Shown here piece by piece: positions 61,848 through 64,000 of a stretch of DNA of 64,000 nucleotides; the stretch's first letter is position 1, and each line of letters begins with the position of its first letter. Source of the stretch: Dipodascopsis uninucleata var. uninucleata. Lineage: Eukaryota; Ascomycota; Lipomycetes; Lipomycetales; Lipomycetaceae. The DNA lies in assembly GCA_030568195.1 (NCBI GenBank), contig JAJLTO010000001.1, positions 434,001 to 498,000 on the forward strand. Reading direction: 5' to 3'. Made by a program: the position numbers and the translations under genes. The notes under the pieces were generated by a model, which worked only from the letters and a program-made list of their open reading frames with translations, did not search any database and was not told the DNA's origin.

Positions 61848-62213
61848 ATGAATGCGATTCTTCGGAGTCAGGCTCGTGCCATGTGTCTTAGAGGCATATC
61901 TGATCCGCGGCCAACTGCTATTATAGGTATATCGAATAGATTAACCAGTATTATCGGTAGAAGCAGATACCTCAGTTCCAAATCGTCAACTAACAGTAGC
62001 GACGAAAAGAGGTCTCCTCATGTAAGCAATTATTATCATTGCAATACCATTTATTTCATCTATACTAACTCTATCTAGGTGGAGTTCTACTCAATTTACT
62101 TTCTACCATTGCTCAAAGTTCTAGGAATCACAGGCGTTACATATGCGGTGTTATATTTGGCCAAGCTCAATCTTCTTGAAGAGGAGCCAACAACAAGCTC
62201 CAAGTTAGAGTAA
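61848..62213 (+). CDS. Small protein with one membrane span, probably mitochondrial
   Basis: Two exons, 61848-62021 and 62079-62213, joined in phase 0 over a 57-nt intron (GTAAGC, TACTAAC branch, CTAG), give 102 residues. The N-terminal half has many Arg/Ser/Thr and few acidic residues (RSQARAMCLRG, RLTSIIGRSRYLSSK), like a mitochondrial presequence with a possible cleavage near Tyr-Leu-Ser-Ser. A single hydrophobic segment follows (YFLPLLKVLGITGVTYAVLYLA, about residues 65-86), then a short acidic tail ending SSKLE. I do not recognise the family. Size and layout are those of respiratory-chain assembly factors or small inner-membrane proteins, but that is inference. The good splice signals and balanced phase support a real gene. 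Confidence 0.7.
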
Positions 62214-62855
62214 TTCAAAATTACACTGAGATCAAGCTCAAGATGATTTAAATTTGCGAAATATTGATGAGATTGTCGCATAGCTCCGTCTAGAAGAGCT
62301 TCTCTCAAGAGCTTCTCTCTTGTTCGTCTGCATCTCTTCTCGCATCTCTATAGTATTATTATTCTTTTGCATATTTCTTGTAACATATATCTGATCGATT
62401 CGAGCTGTATCATATTCGTAAATATTCAGGAAAAAGTCATTTTTTCACAATTTCTTGAGTTGATTCAACTCGCGTAATCAACTCAGTTCTGAACTGTAAG
62501 TTTGTTTCGTATTAAGTACTTCATACCAGCTCTTGAAATTTAATCATATTGCTCCTTCACGTATGAAAACGGGACTGGGTTAGTGTGGAGATTTCTATCT
62601 TAGTCTCTACACGTCTTGTAGACTAGTCGAAGTTTTAGGAATTGAAACTTGGTCACGCTTGGTACACATGTATGTTTATACTTCAGGGTAAACGCTTGAA
62701 ATATTCTACAGAGACCGGAGTTTGATTGCATCCCTGATCGTTCGATTGACGCCAACTCTGTACGCAATTCGGACTCTTTAGAGCATTTTCTAAGATATTA
62801 TTGAGATTTATGAGATATAGTGGACTTTTTCATACAGCTGACGAAGAAAGAGAAC
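62214..62855. other. Intergenic region upstream of the Zip3-like gene
   Basis: About 640 bases on the plus strand between two tandem genes. No ORF, tRNA or repeat is recognised. Confidence 0.5.
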
Positions 62856-64000
62856 ATGGAAGAAACACAGTGGAAGAAAATCAGTAGTAAGCCGTCGTTG
62901 ATATTTTGCATGACCTGTTTCAGAAGACCACTCGGATTTGACTATACAGATTTTTATTTGGTTGTCTGCGGGCATGTCTTTTGTGAAAGACACATAGGAA
63001 TTGATAATATCGTATCAAGTGAGTATTTCCTTGTTACAGAGAGAGTTATGTTATGGGCTGCTGATGCTCGTTTCCTAGTGGACCAAAAAGCTCTTCCTCG
63101 AAATCATATCTGCCCTCACTGTTCAGCAACACATTTACAAGTGTACTCACTATCGGAACCGGTACGTACGCTCTTTAGTTGCGGAAATAGCGTGTCTAAT
63201 TTAGATGGGGCATACATTTAGGTTCCGCCAGATATTGCCATATATTTTAATGATCATAATTTGCTGATAGACAAGACGGTTGTTGCATTACGTGTGAGTA
63301 GCTGTCGAATGATTTTTAGTTCGAGACTTATACTAACCAATCTCTCGTAACAATAGTATCAATTAGGGACTATGATATATCTTATTAACCACTACCAGAA
63401 ACAGGAAAGAGACTACTTAAGACTGAAAAATGAAGTTGACTATCAAAGCATGATCCTTCGCAAAGTCAAATCTACATTAGAGAAGAGTGCTCATTGGAAA
63501 AAGTCGGTTATCTGATGAAAATTTCCTCTTAGACCCTACTAGGCAATTGCTTACCATTATCAAGTATAGGGAAAACGAAAGACTAAACAGAGAAAATGAA
63601 GAACTCAGAAGTAAGCTTGACCTCCGAAATACTAAGTCTAGAATTCAAGTGAATGGCAACGCCTCGAACAGTGCACCACCCACCATCGTGAATTTACCAC
63701 ATGATTCTAATCGCCATATTACAGACTTATCCTCTGCATGTGATTATTTTGGGAGCAGTTCACAGCGGAGATTAATGTGTAAATATCGCGGATCCAGTGT
63801 CGTTACAAATGATTCTTTGATGTCAGCTGAATCTTCTTCTAATGACTCTCGCATAATTCAGCATAGTGTGCTCGAGTCAACACCTAAGCGGCAGCATTTA
63901 AAATGTGCATCCTCCAGTGCTTCCAATAACCATAGAATGAATTTCACAGGTCAAAAAAGGGCTAACATACATCTGACGGTAGAAGATCCCATACAAAAGC
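62856..64000 (+). CDS. Zip3/HEI10-like meiotic RING protein (5' part, cut by window end)
   Basis: Zip3, RNF212 and HEI10 proteins are RING-type SUMO/ubiquitin ligases that mark crossover sites on meiotic chromosomes. Exons read are 62856-63018, 63079-63161, 63222-63293 and 63357 onward. The N-terminal RING has Cys18, Cys21, Cys38, His40, Cys43 and His46, followed after splicing by HICPHC. The family signature after the RING, SEPVPPDIAIYFND, is restored exactly across intron 2. A coiled coil (YQKQERDYLRLKNEVDYQS) and a Ser/Thr/Asn-rich tail follow. In exon 4 the frame meets a TGA at 63513 while an adjacent frame continues coding-like to the window end. Either a base is extra in the A run at 63498-63502 or a short intron was missed. 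The remaining C-terminus lies beyond 64000. Confidence 0.75.

Overview
The window is nuclear DNA of an ascomycete fungus, most likely a yeast outside the intron-poor Saccharomycetaceae. It holds 29 protein-coding genes, two of them cut by the window ends. About 40 short introns are visible, with GTRNGT donors and TACTAAC/CTAAY branch points close to the acceptor. Many genes carry one to four introns, and several have very short first or last coding exons. In MTR4 the invariant Leu of the FLSATIPNA motif is encoded by CTG (45283-45285), so CUG is read as leucine and the CUG-Ser/Ala yeasts are excluded. A Homol-D box in the RPL4 promoter, MZT1 and a three-exon PRP11 fit an early-diverging Saccharomycotina or a Taphrinomycotina lineage. 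The sequence alone does not settle the species.

Layout. 1-20 kb: tail of an unknown gene, a Zn2Cys6 transcription factor, a conserved fungal protein of unknown function, PRP11 (SF3a), HMG-CoA reductase, a TMEM170-type membrane protein, the Hsp90 co-chaperone STI1 and VAC14. 20-28 kb: a Whi5/Nrm1-like G1/S repressor, a 2.6 kb GC-rich CpG-rich intergenic region, and NPR3. 28-41 kb: VPS37, a xylose-reductase-type aldo-keto reductase, RPL4, PEX7, mitochondrial uS11 and glycogen synthase. 41-56 kb: a pyridoxal-reductase-like AKR, COX8, MTR4, HOS1, MZT1 (split and very short), RRN6 and RIX7. 56-64 kb: VPS20, HEM2, a PITH-domain protein, a DMT-family transporter, a small mitochondrial-looking protein and the 5' part of a Zip3/HEI10-like meiotic RING protein.

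The genes are unrelated housekeeping functions in an ordinary eukaryotic layout. No metabolic cluster, transposon, virus-like element, rRNA or tRNA gene was recognised. Some functions recur: rRNA synthesis and processing (RRN6, RIX7, MTR4), ESCRT (VPS37, VPS20) and TORC1/vacuole signalling (NPR3, VAC14). These genes are scattered and do not form operon-like units.

Regulatory elements visible by eye are a perfect heat-shock element upstream of STI1, a Homol-D box plus CCCTAA motifs upstream of RPL4, a perfect E2F-like palindrome just before the RPL4 start codon, and a cluster of MCB-type ACGCG motifs in the long promoter of the Whi5/Nrm1-like gene. The most unusual structures are the GC island that runs from intergenic DNA into the 3' coding end of NPR3, the 4-nt first coding exon of VAC14, and the broken or oddly spliced frame in the Zip3-like gene. 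No clearly new biological system was found.
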